A DNA stretch of 64,000 nucleotides from Asparagopsis taxiformis (lineage: Eukaryota; Rhodophyta; Florideophyceae; Bonnemaisoniales; Bonnemaisoniaceae). A program made the translations under genes and the position numbers. Shown here in pieces: positions 52,674-62,900 of the stretch. Position 1 is the stretch's first letter. The number at the start of each line of letters is the position of its first letter. The stretch spans positions 62,001-126,000 of the forward strand of contig JALQPE010002342.1 of NCBI GenBank assembly GCA_030407315.1, in the 5' to 3' direction. The notes beneath the pieces were generated by a model, which searched no databases, was not told the origin of the DNA, and saw only the letters and a program-made list of their open reading frames with translations.

Positions 52674-54317
52674 ATGCCCTCTACCGCGGCGCCTCCCTCG
52701 AAAGCTTCGCAGCCACCGAGCAGCGCTCAAGTGATAGCCGCCCGATACAACACTTCTCGCAACATAATTCTCACCCTATTAACCACATCCGCGCTCCCAA
52801 TCCTTCTTGGATACTCCGCATATTGGACCTACCTCCCTATACTTATTGTGCAGATAGAGCTGATTGCTCGCTTGTACGATAGCGGGATCCTAGGACGCGT
52901 GAAGAAATTCCCGTCACCAAAGTCGCTTTTCAATTCCGCAGATGGCGTCTATACATGGCAAGAGCTTGCTGAACATAATAACGAGCAAAGCGCATGGGTC
53001 TCGGTGGATGGCCTCGTGTACGACGTTACAGATTTCATCGACAAACATCCAGGCGGGAAAGAAATGATCCTTTTAAGTCTCGGCCGTGAAGCAGGTGATA
53101 TTTTCAGAAGCTACCATCCATTCACTGATCGCCCACAGAAAGTGCTTGCCAAATACAAGATCGGATCCCTTGTGACATTTGAACATCCGATTTACAAGCC
53201 CGATTCTGGATTCTATCGCGAAGCAACTGAAGCCGTCAAGCAATACTTTGAATCAACAGGAGTTGACAGTAAGAATCCGTACACAGGAATCTTTCGCATG
53301 GCGCCCGTTTACGTCGTGTTTGCAGGTTGCTATACGGCGATCTATATGATTCCCTCACTTCCGATGTGGTCGCGTTTCGCATTGGCAATTCTCATGGGAG
53401 CATGCCAGGGTATGCCGTTGACAGGATGGATGCATGATGCTTCGCACAGCTCCATTGGACATTCCGAGCGATGGTGGTGGACAGTTGGTCGCTTTGCGCT
53501 TGATTATGTTTCGGGATCATCTATGCTTTCATGGCGTTATCAGCACGTAATGGGTCATCATGTGTACACCAACGTGCTTGGATCAGACCCTGATTTGCCT
53601 GTATCTCTGACTGCAGATCCGCGTCGGCTTGCGCATGAGCAAGCCTGGGCAGCCATGTACAAGTGGCAACACATTTATCTGCCGCCTCTATACGGGATCC
53701 TCGGTCTGAAGAGCCGTGTGCAAGACTTTACAGAAGTGTTCACCCGGCTTACGAATGGACCCATTAGGGTTAACCCGATTTCTGTACAAGACTACTTGCG
53801 ACTGATTAGTTCCAAGTGTATATGGTTCTTCTACAGAGTAGTTGTGCCGTATGTGTTTCTCACTGTTGTGAGTGGAAGATATCTTGTGTATCTATTCTTC
53901 TGCACTGAATTCACAACAGGGTACTGGTTGGCATTCAATTTCCAGGTGAGCCACATTTCGGAGGATGCCGACTTTCTATTTGCGGATATGTCGAAGCGCG
54001 AGGCAGGCAAATGTCCAGCAGTGTTTGAACAGGAATGGGCTGAAACACAGGTCAAAACGACAGTGGATTATGGACACGGAAATCCGGTGGCAGCCTACTT
54101 GTCAGGTGCATTGAATTACCAAACTATTCACCACTTGTTCCCAACGGTGAGTCAATACCATTATCCGGTGCTAACACCGATAGTAATGAAAGTTGCTGAG
54201 AAGCACGGAATGAAATTCAATGTGTACAAGACGTTTGCGGGCGCGTTTATGGGACATGTGAAGCATCTACGTAACATGGGACTGGAAGGGAAGGCGGCCG
54301 AACTCAAGTTGGAGTGA
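52674..54317 (+). CDS. Cytochrome b5-fused front-end fatty acid desaturase (delta-5/6 type)
   Basis: An ER membrane enzyme of long-chain polyunsaturated fatty acid synthesis. The cytochrome b5 domain (residues about 90-170) has the heme motif HPGG at 125-128. The three His boxes are HDASH (254-258), HVMGHH (291-296) and QTIHH (483-487), where the Gln replacing the first His marks front-end desaturases. All metal ligands are present. Regiospecificity (delta-5, delta-6 or other) cannot be set by eye. Unusually, about 90 residues precede the b5 domain and include two hydrophobic segments (residues about 30-65). Most family members start directly at the b5 domain and are about 450 residues, against 547 here. 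Confidence 0.93.
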   Translation: MPSTAAPPSKASQPPSSAQVIAARYNTSRNIILTLLTTSALPILLGYSAYWTYLPILIVQIELIARLYDSGILGRVKKFPSPKSLFNSADGVYTWQELAEHNNEQSAWVSVDGLVYDVTDFIDKHPGGKEMILLSLGREAGDIFRSYHPFTDRPQKVLAKYKIGSLVTFEHPIYKPDSGFYREATEAVKQYFESTGVDSKNPYTGIFRMAPVYVVFAGCYTAIYMIPSLPMWSRFALAILMGACQGMPLTGWMHDASHSSIGHSERWWWTVGRFALDYVSGSSMLSWRYQHVMGHHVYTNVLGSDPDLPVSLTADPRRLAHEQAWAAMYKWQHIYLPPLYGILGLKSRVQDFTEVFTRLTNGPIRVNPISVQDYLRLISSKCIWFFYRVVVPYVFLTVVSGRYLVYLFFCTEFTTGYWLAFNFQVSHISEDADFLFADMSKREAGKCPAVFEQEWAETQVKTTVDYGHGNPVAAYLSGALNYQTIHHLFPTVSQYHYPVLTPIVMKVAEKHGMKFNVYKTFAGAFMGHVKHLRNMGLEGKAAELKLE

Positions 54318-54747
54318 ATAAAGTTGATGTGTAGATTGTATTGTATTGCAACATTCCTGGTAGTGTGCTATCATAACAGCGCCGCGCAGCCAACCAAAGG
54401 ATGTAGAAATTGGCTTACAGTAGCGGTGAAATAGGGAATGGCAACGTGGCAAATGTTTTGCAAAATTTGGCGCCATTACGCGCCCAAACGGTAACGGCCT
54501 CGTATCATACTTGCAAAAATTTTTCTTTTCCCCGACCTCCTGCGCTGCGCTGCGCTTGGCGCCCGTTGCTGCCCTGCGAAGCGCTGCTGTACGAGTGGCT
54601 ACTCCATAAAGCGCACCCGCTACACCATCTCAACGCCCACCGACATCCACTATCCTTGGGCAATGACGACGCTATATCACGATCGCACTCGCTCAACGCC
54701 GTTTCAGCTTCTCACTTTCCCCAATCCCCCGTGACCACACTCTACCA
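54318..54747. other. Intergenic with (TGCGC)3 repeat
   Basis: A 430-bp gap. (TGCGC)3 occupies 54541-54555. A frame from 54410 runs through here and into the next gene in another phase; it lacks protein character and starts with TTG or a weak context. Confidence 0.5.
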
Positions 54748-55869
54748 ATGGAAATCACTCGCGCTTCCCCGCACAACCCCCTTATGGGTCGCACCTCATA
54801 TCGCTGGTCCTCCTTCACAGAAAAGCCCGCCTCCTCCAAACTTACCGTCGCCAACATCTCTGGCTCCCGATCTAGCACCTCGTGCTTCAAACCAGACGCA
54901 CCAGGCCTCTATGTACTCACCCTTTCCGTCAAGGGTCATGGCGCTACATACGTCGATTCCATCAAAATCCACGTCTATGATCTCGATGCCCATCAAGCTC
55001 CCCCACCCCAGCAAGATGATTGCTATGTCATTGGTTGTCGCTTCCGCCCAGACACCCAGCCTGCCCCGAGCAAACCCAAGAAGCAATCGTTGCTTGCCAA
55101 GCAAAAACGCCACAAGAATACAGCCCCTATCAAGCCTGCAAAAACTGTTCTCAAGACCCGTGGTAAGAGACCTAAGGGTCTCACAGCAGCAGCACTCCGT
55201 AAACGCAAGACTGCCAAACTGAATGACTCGGACAACGACGACGACGGCTCTGCTGACGATGATGACGATGCCGTCACAGGTGGCGGAGGTTATGAAGATG
55301 ATGATGATGACGACCTCGATGGTATCGACAGTGGAGATGGTGAAGACCTTGGCGATGCATCTGCTTATGGTGATGACGGTCCCGATGATAATGATGACGA
55401 TGATGATCAAGCTGCCGGTGATGGTGGCGATGGCGATGATGGAGGTGGACAAGGAGATGATCAGGACGAAGACGAAGATTCTGCCCAAGATGATGACGAT
55501 GACAACAATGATGAAATTGAAATTGAGGAGGAAGAGGACAATTCTTCCGAAGGAGAGCCAGATGATGATGGGGATGATGGTGCAGACATCGAAGTAGAAG
55601 TCGAAGGTGAAGATGATGTCGAGATTGAAGGAGAAGAGGATACTCAGCATGAAGACGATGATGACGGGATGGGTGTTTATGACGACAGTCACCAGTCTGC
55701 AATGCATAGGCAGGTCGCTCCTGGAGTCGATGATGAAGACGATGACCTCATGGAGAGCGAGGAGTTTGAACAGGCAGATCCAACGCCAGCAGACGATGAT
55801 GGTCCCGAGGAAGAAGAGGAGGACGAGGAAGATGCAGAAGATGAGGACGACGACGATGTCGATGAATGA
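54748..55869 (+). CDS. PKD-like beta-sandwich domain with long acidic tail
   Basis: A 373-residue protein. Residues about 15-80 resemble one PKD/Ig-like beta-sandwich (YRWSSFTEK, then SCFKPDAPGLYVLTLSVKG and YVDSIKIHVYD). Next come a basic Lys/Arg/Pro-rich linker (residues about 100-160, RGKRPKGLTAAALRKRK), which could be a nuclear or nucleolar signal, and a tail of more than 200 residues that is mostly Asp, Glu and Gly. No signal peptide. PKD domains are usually extracellular, so the pairing with a basic linker and acidic tail is odd. Possible roles are histone or ribosomal-protein chaperoning, or mineral/cation binding if exported; both are guesses. Confidence 0.7.
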   Translation: MEITRASPHNPLMGRTSYRWSSFTEKPASSKLTVANISGSRSSTSCFKPDAPGLYVLTLSVKGHGATYVDSIKIHVYDLDAHQAPPPQQDDCYVIGCRFRPDTQPAPSKPKKQSLLAKQKRHKNTAPIKPAKTVLKTRGKRPKGLTAAALRKRKTAKLNDSDNDDDGSADDDDDAVTGGGGYEDDDDDDLDGIDSGDGEDLGDASAYGDDGPDDNDDDDDQAAGDGGDGDDGGGQGDDQDEDEDSAQDDDDDNNDEIEIEEEEDNSSEGEPDDDGDDGADIEVEVEGEDDVEIEGEEDTQHEDDDDGMGVYDDSHQSAMHRQVAPGVDDEDDDLMESEEFEQADPTPADDDGPEEEEEDEEDAEDEDDDDVDE

Positions 55870-57656
55870 AGTAGGTAAGGAAGTTGCATGGTGTGTGTGG
55901 TTGTACTATACAGATGTCGATCTCCTGCAGACTGATGCGATTTTCGTGCCCTGGACATGCCAGGTCGAGACGGTATGCCGGTTTTCGGCTCAGATGTATA
56001 TGCAGTGGTCGTAATTTTAAAACTTATCCATTGCGGCACGACGATATTCCAGCAATGTATTGGCCATATTGCTCGGCAGAGAGAGATAGTTGCTTGTGCA
56101 GTTACACCGTCACTTGGAAGTGCAGGTTGTTCGTCCAACCAGTCGAGCTGGAACATGTCGCGACGCCAGACGAATAGCAATTTTGAAGAGCGGTCGTTCG
56201 GACCACCATCGGTCTGGCGAGCTATCGTACGGTTATTGGTAGTAGTGTGTGACGGCAGTCACACGGGTGAGCCTTTGTGCTGAATGAATTATTTTATGGT
56301 CGAGATGATGGTCATTCAGAGTCAACTAAAGAAATGGAATCAGGTGCAGAGATATTTAGCCAAGTCGTATGCAAGTGTTGATTGTTTTTCCAAGCCATTT
56401 CTGGGAGATCATAGCAACACTGCGCGACTGGTCGTAGCAGTATAATCTATCCAAAGCGAGTAGCACGTTGCTTATGTCTTGTCAAGTGCATCATGGTGAA
56501 CGCGCATGGGCCGAAGGTGATGGGCGTCGATGACGACCGCAAGTGTATTTGTCGTTTTGGCTATTTTTATTCCGCGTTCAGTATTCGATAGTCACCCGTC
56601 ATGGCCTGAAATGAAGTTGAAACTGAAGCGTTTCCGGGTCGGAAACGGAGGCCCGGCAGGACTGGCATATTTTTTGTATTTAACAACGCCGCGTTGTTAT
56701 GGACCAAAGTCGTCTAGATTTCGAATTTCAAAGCGCTGTCGACGTGCGCAAAATTACCCGTTCCCTCCAAGCGCATGTGGAATACCTCGGCGCGTGTTCC
56801 AATTTTGATCATGTGGTCCAGTTGCACTGGCTAACACGCCAACAACAAACAGCATGTCATGATGGTTTTATGTAGAGTCGCTGCTCGACCAACCACACGC
56901 GTAAAAGATCGCGCCGCTGAATCGTGTCTTCGCCCATGCGTGGAACATCTATAAACATGGATCCGATCCGATCCGATGATTGCGAACAATTGCAGGGTAA
57001 ATACACGCACGACGCACGTATCGAATCTTCGAACTGTACGCTTAGCTCACTGACCGTCTCATGAGAGGAGCAATGACATGGTATAGAGTGGAACGACGAC
57101 TTTCCAAAATTAGCTGCCACTGACCAGTGTAGCGTTGCGCATCCAAGCAAATGAGATGCCCCTCGTCGAGCTGGGGTACGTGCATTTTCCATATTTTATA
57201 CAAATGTACTGTACCGAGATGCCAGTATCATATACGGCAACGGTTAAACATGTCCGTCTTGTCGATGTTTATCGCTTTGTAGCAACGCATCATGCCCGCC
57301 GCTCGTGCGACACTATGCGATACCTATCGATCTCAAGAGAAGCTGTCGTTATCTCCAATACGGTTGCAATCTGTATAGTCTCGTCGCGCAACGCGTGTTT
57401 TCACCTGCCGTTTCTTTCCGACTACGCTCCATATCTCGTTTCAGCCAATCTTGTACAACGGAGATCTTCCTACATAGCGCTTTCTCCCAGGTAGATGCGT
57501 TTTACTTCACTAAAAATGCTTAACACTATGATTATACAACTTGCATCTCTTCAAGGAAAGGCAACCCCCGAGTGATAATATTGACCGCAACGAATCAGTT
57601 ACGCTACGAGCACTAGGTGTGGAAAACAATGTGCAGCCCCGTAGAGAACACAATAA
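55870..57656. other. 1.8-kb intergenic region
   Basis: No supported gene. Frames of 90-119 codons (for example 56530-56808) have no recognisable features. (GATCC)3 lies at 56960-56974. Confidence 0.5.
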
Positions 57657-58235
57657 TCACATCACTTTTGCAATAACGATGACGATAGAAACTACAACAA
57701 GAAGAAACAAACCAAGCGTGCGTCCGTATTTGAGCCATCGCTCATCCCAGTATTTGCTGTGCTTAGGATCTCGTACACGGTGAATAAACCATCTCAGCAA
57801 GATAAACAGCGGAATGAAACCCAGCATAACACCCAAAGCAAAAGAGGGACATGGTGAAACTTTCTGCCCTCGCACGGGATCAAAATCTGAAACAGACATG
57901 ATCTCCTTCCTTCCCCATGACGCTATTGGAGACGAGTGCTTCCGAGACGAAAGCCGCTTGGGCGTATTGGGTGCGCTTTCATGTTCCTCTCCAACGTCTG
58001 TCACGTCGATAGTAGTTTGGACCTCAGTTACCAGTGGGTTCAACTTTGGAATAGGCGCATTTGTCGTGAACGGTCGATCATCCAATTCAAACACAACTGC
58101 ATCATCAAGCGCGAGCTGCTTGGATATCTCTTGGATCGACGGCGCAGCACAGCCGTTCGATTCAACACTTGATGAGCTGGAAGTGTTCGAAGCTACTTGC
58201 TGCGTTTGTGGTTGCACAAATTCAGCACTCGTCAT
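57657..58235 (-). CDS. Orphan protein with two C-terminal membrane segments
   Basis: Not recognised. The 192-residue protein has a polar, Ser/Thr/Pro-rich N-terminal 125 residues, probably disordered and cytosolic. Two hydrophobic helices follow, about 131-150 (FALGVMLGFIPLFILLRWFI) and 171-191 (LGLFLLVVVSIVIVIAKVM), separated by a charged loop (RVRDPKHSKYWDERW). It may be a hairpin- or tail-anchored membrane protein. The ATG at 58235 is the first in frame. Coherent topology suggests it is real; function unknown. Confidence 0.6.
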   Translation of the reverse strand: MTSAEFVQPQTQQVASNTSSSSSVESNGCAAPSIQEISKQLALDDAVVFELDDRPFTTNAPIPKLNPLVTEVQTTIDVTDVGEEHESAPNTPKRLSSRKHSSPIASWGRKEIMSVSDFDPVRGQKVSPCPSFALGVMLGFIPLFILLRWFIHRVRDPKHSKYWDERWLKYGRTLGLFLLVVVSIVIVIAKVM

Positions 58236-59269
58236 GGCACTAGCAAGTACAAGTTGAAGCGAGGCAGCAAGTTAGATCGTCGAATGACCGCATTGGCGTG
58301 GAGGGCTGACGGACGGGCGTGGCGGACGGTAGCCTTGTTGCAATGAGGGTGTGAACAGCGTACACGAATAGCAGCTGTACAGAAGGTAGGCAGGGGGATT
58401 TGTTATGTCGGTCCTGCAGCCATCATGTACACCTGATGATACTCATTGGTGATATCATGAATGTCCAGCGCTGTGTCAGCGTTACTACAGCAGTGTATCC
58501 CACTACACTGTTGAGGAGACAGCTGAGCGAGCAGATGTTCAAATGGTACGCGAGTGGCCGACTTTACGTCATGACCGAGATGGAACCGCGCATGCGCCGC
58601 GCAACCAAGCGGTGGAATGGACCGTTGCTGTCATCTCCTTGCTCACATATAGTGCGATTATTCTTTTTGAATTAAGACCGCCCGCAAATCTAATTCAAAA
58701 CTCAAATTACAGTTGCAGAGCTCATCATATGGGCCCGCAGTTTACCTGTAGAGAAGCATTCGCAATCACTTGCTGTGGTACAAACTTTTTTCGAGTAACG
58801 TTTTATATCTTGCATTCTTCGTGACCTCGCAGATCTAGTTTCAAGAGGTGAAAAAAGAAATCCGCGTGGCTGCTGGAGAAGCCGTGTTGACAAATGTTTT
58901 TTAATCTTATCTCCTGACTGTGGCGTATGGGTCCACTTGGCACACAACTTTTGCTTGGCGAAAGTTAGAAAAAAGACCAAAGAAATACCTTCACTGTGAA
59001 CATCTCTCAAGTCTCATTCGCAATACCAAACAGCGTACAATCTCCAACATGACTTTCCAGAGCCTCTTCCTCTGATAGTAGATTAAATTCCGATACAGTA
59101 CACGAACGACATTGGAACTTTAAAAATAATTGTACTTCTAGTAGTCCGTTTCCGGTCGTTCCTAGTTCTACATAGAGCTAGTTGAGTAACCAAAGTTTTA
59201 TAGCTTATCCTAGAGTTCTAACTTGCTACGCTGCGCCGGAATCGGCGGTTGTTCCCGCCGGCATCAGAA

Positions 59270-59317
59270 ATTTTGGCCACAGCTGAACGGTCGGAACCTT
59301 GCAGCTGTGGCCAAAAT
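59270..59317. repeat. Perfect 16-bp inverted repeat
   Basis: The arm ATTTTGGCCACAGCTG (59270-59285) is exactly reverse-complemented at 59302-59317 around a 16-bp loop. It could be a MITE terminus or a structured element. Confidence 0.9.
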
Positions 59318-59373
59318 GTTTTTGCCGAAAGGGCGCGCCACGGCGAGTACAGGGGAGAGTGGTGAATACACCG

Positions 59374-59398
59374 CTGGCGTACTGTACAGTGACGCCAG
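59374..59398. repeat. Near-perfect 25-bp palindrome
   Basis: The arms CTGGCGT and ACGCCAG flank the self-complementary decamer ACTGTACAGT, with one extra base. A short CCACGTGG palindrome follows at about 59421-59428. Confidence 0.85.
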
Positions 59399-59598
59399 CA
59401 GTGCTAGAGCCACCACGTATGCCACGTGGTAAAATAATGCCCAACCACTGGCTTAAGCCAAGCGTATTAGAGGATGATTGGATCGTGCATTTGAACGATA
59501 TTCATGTCAGGAGTGTCAGGATGCTAATAACAGACAGCCTGTCCCAGAGACCGCCGCCGGTTGATGGGAAAAACGATTCCCGAAATTAAAATGACAAG

Positions 59599-59944
59599 TG
59601 TTCGGTTTTGATTGGCGCACGGTACGCCGGTGTATCGCGAATACTCGCGCCTGGTGATGATCGTGTTGATGAAGTGGTTGTTGATGGTAAAGATGGTGGT
59701 TTGATCTTGCCTCGGCTCCGGAGCAAGTCGCCCTTTTATCCTAGTTCTAGCTTCTACAACTACAATCCTAGGTGGCTAGCGAATTCAAAACATAGGTAGC
59801 ATAGTGTAGGAATTTCCGTCTGAGTGACTAAAAACGGAATATAGTGTTACCTACAAATTGATTCATATTGTAGCCTACCTTTTATGTAGATTGAATAGTG
59901 TGGGCTACATAGTGTAGCCTACGAACAAGTGTAGCCTACGAACA
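59599..59944 (-). repeat. 3' LTR of the copia element
   Basis: On the minus strand the segment starts TGTTCG directly after a polypurine tract and ends CGAACA, giving the expected TG...CA inverted termini over 346 bp. The adjacent 5 bp (acaag at 59594-59598) would be the target-site duplication. The partner LTR is outside the window, so the borders are predicted. Confidence 0.7.
59911..59944 (-). repeat. Exact 17-bp tandem duplication at the LTR terminus
   Basis: The plus-strand unit agtgtagcctacgaaca occurs twice in a row, at 59911-59927 and 59928-59944, so the LTR end is doubled. A related inverted pair GGCTAC/GTAGCC lies beside it at 59903-59919. Confidence 0.9.
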
Positions 59945-59955
59945 CTTCCCTCTCT
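59945..59955 (-). other. Polypurine tract of the copia element
   Basis: AGAGAGGGAAG on the minus strand sits between the polyprotein stop and the LTR start and fits the plus-strand primer site of LTR elements. Confidence 0.7.
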
Positions 59956-59976
59956 GGAAGTCCGAAGACGGTTCAA

Positions 59977-62900
59977 CTAATGCTCGATCACATATTGTTC
60001 AACGGGATGAGAGATCTTGTGAGTTTCCAAAAGTTGTTTTAGAGCTTCATTGCATGCAAGTTTGGTTAGACCATCGGCAGGGTTAAACTCGGATTTGATC
60101 AAGGCAATGTTATTGATCTCTTTCTCGTTGTAGGCTTGACGTGCAGCTGCAATGTCTATCATTAGCCTTTTTTCCGTAGTGTATTTGGATCTTGTGATGA
60201 CGTCGAAGAGAGCCTTAGAATCAGTCAACATGAGAAGAGGGATACTTTTGTTTAACACTTTTTCAAGATCAAACTTGATTGCATATGCAGCGTCGAATGC
60301 GTCAGCAAAAGCGAATGTTTCAGCTGCCATAGAAGATCTGGCAATGCGTCTGGATTTATATGAAGAGTACCTCAGAATAGCGCAATTGTTCGTGGCGTCT
60401 GAGAGTAATATTATGAATCCGATTTGGGACGAATTATCATTGTTATTGGAGAATGATGCGTCTGAGTATGTTGTGATACGCAGTGAATCTTGATCAAGTT
60501 TTGGGAAGCGAAGAGAGCGATACTTTGTTTTCTTCAAATGTTTTATCACGCGGTTAATGTCGCGTATATGATTTGACTGGAATGTATTCGAGGTGACGGC
60601 AGAAGATCTGGAAACGGAGAAGGCTATGTCCGGACGAGTGTTCGTTAACCAGTTCAACTTTGCTCTCGTGGATCGGAAGTCTTCGAAAGAGCAATCGGAT
60701 TTAAGTAATTCAAGTCTTCCGATATATTCTGATTGCGATAAGGATTTTGAGTAATTTCCGTCTTTAACTTGTAGTCCAGTGAAGGTAAAATAATTTCTCT
60801 CGGGCTTTTTGGTGTCAAAGGTAGAGGCGGTCATGTGTTGTGATGAATGTTCAAATTTATTCGTTCCGCAACGAAATATGTCATCAACGTAAGATCCAGA
60901 CATTCCTACGAGTTTGTTTCCGATATGTTTGAAAAACAATGAGAAATCTCCTGTAGTCTGCTTCATTCGTAAGTCTTTAACATGGTGGGAATGCAATGTT
61001 TCACCCCAATAGTCACCAGCATCTATGAGTCCATAGAGAGGGTTTATGAATTGTAGAAGTTCTCCATGATTCAACTCCATGATGTTTGGCTTGATGAAAA
61101 CGTCACGCTTCAATTTAGATGCAGACTGTAGGTAAGCCTGTTTAATGTCGGTGGACCATATTTTGAATCCAAATATGCTTGCCATGGAGAGGAGAATTCT
61201 GATTGAGGATTGTTTCAGAGTCGTCGAATTATGAACAATTGTTCTTTTCTCTTTGTCTCGATGTCCTCCAAGGACAAATCGAGCTTTGAGGACTTCTTTG
61301 TTGTTTTCGCCATTCTTGATGGCAAGTACAAAACGAGAGGGTATTATATTTGCATTTTCGGGTAAATCTTCTGGGAGTACAATTTTGAAAGTTTCGCGAT
61401 TGATGAGTCCTTCAATTTCCTTTCTTTTCGCATCTTCAAAAAGTTTTTCGCGGGGGTCCCCTTTGTTTATTATTTCAGTGAAGAAGGTTTTCGACGATTC
61501 AGAGTGATTTGAGGAAGGGAATAGTGCTGGTTTGACACTTGAAATGTTGTAGTGTCGGGATCCTTGCCTTTCCCCGAGGTCAACCAGCACCTGTTTTCTG
61601 TCGTTGCTAATGACAATATGAGGACCTGTCCATTGTTTAAAGCGTTCTCGGTATACGTAAACCATGTTTCCAGGACTGATGTCGTAGTCTGTGGAAGGAG
61701 GGGGGTTTTTGCGTAAAGCTCGATTCAATTTTTGAGAGGAGATGATTCTCGCAAATTCATTTCTTGCTGACTTCATTGCTGTAAGGCGTTCCTGTTGTGA
61801 CTTTGACTGTGGTTTGATATGCGGTATGTTCGGTAAGGCGCCGAATACTAGAAGGGTTGGCACGAGTCCATTGGGACCTGCAGTGTCGTTCATTGCTTTT
61901 GTTGATAGCGAGAGTACGAGTTCGGGAGAGAAATCTGGGTGTTCAAGTCTGACTTTGTTGTAAATGCGTCGTAGCATAGCATGATAAGTTTCTCCATTCC
62001 CTAGTGAGTTGTGGGATTCTGTCCCTGTGTGACGAAGGTCTATGTTTGATGAATGACATGACGTTGTACATTCTTTGGATACGAAGACTGATCCTTGGTC
62101 CGTGAGCATGCTTTCTGGGAATCCAATGTAACAATTAGCCCATGCTTGTAGAAAAGTGTTCCAAACTGTGGTTGCGTCTTGTTTCGGGATGAACCTTGCC
62201 GCGCTGAAGTTGGTTGCAGAGTCGATTATGTGTAATACAGGCTTGCTGTCCAGAAACATCAGGTCTAATTTGATTTCCTGGTTGAATCTGACATTGTCGT
62301 TGTCTCTGATTTGAAAAGTGATGGCTTTCGGTGCGAAAGATTGACAAGGGTGGCAACTTTTTGTAATATCTTCGATAAGCGATTTTGTTTCGGTCGTCAT
62401 TTGTTCTGGAGATGCTTTGTTTAGAAAATCATATAGCTTCTTGGAGCTGGGGTGGAACATGTGTTTATGAATTCGTGTCAACTGGGCTTTGGAGAAAAAG
62501 TTCTTAAACTGTATTTTCCAAGTCATGTATATGTGTCCGAGTTTACGTGAGAGAGGTATATTCCAACCTTCAGGGACGGATTGAAGAGAATTCTCGACGG
62601 TAAGAACGTTCCATTTGTTTTTATCCAGTGAATCGAGGCCTATTAGAAGTGGTATATCTTGAGGGATGATGTCAGTTCTAATGGTACTGAATCCAGATGG
62701 TGTGGGAAGTATAATGTTCATCCATCCGATGGAGGAAGTGGAGTAGTTTCCAAAAGAGAATTTTGAATTTGATTTGAAGGGTTCGAAGGGTATCCCTGCT
62801 TCATTACAATAGGCACGGGCTTGGTTTACGCCAATGACCGTCTTTTCTGCTCCAGTATCAAATAATGCTCCCTTAAATGCATGGATAGAATTGTTGAGAT

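Larger units (their letters stand above)
58236..59598. other. Intergenic, with foldback repeats next to the retrotransposon
   Basis: No supported gene. It contains two strong inverted repeats near 59270-59400, described separately, just outside the LTR. Confidence 0.5.

Noticed and set aside
54796..55707. 303-codon minus-strand frame rich in Ile/Val
   Set aside because: Mirror of GAT/GAC-rich acidic codons of the PKD gene; apparent membrane character is an artefact.
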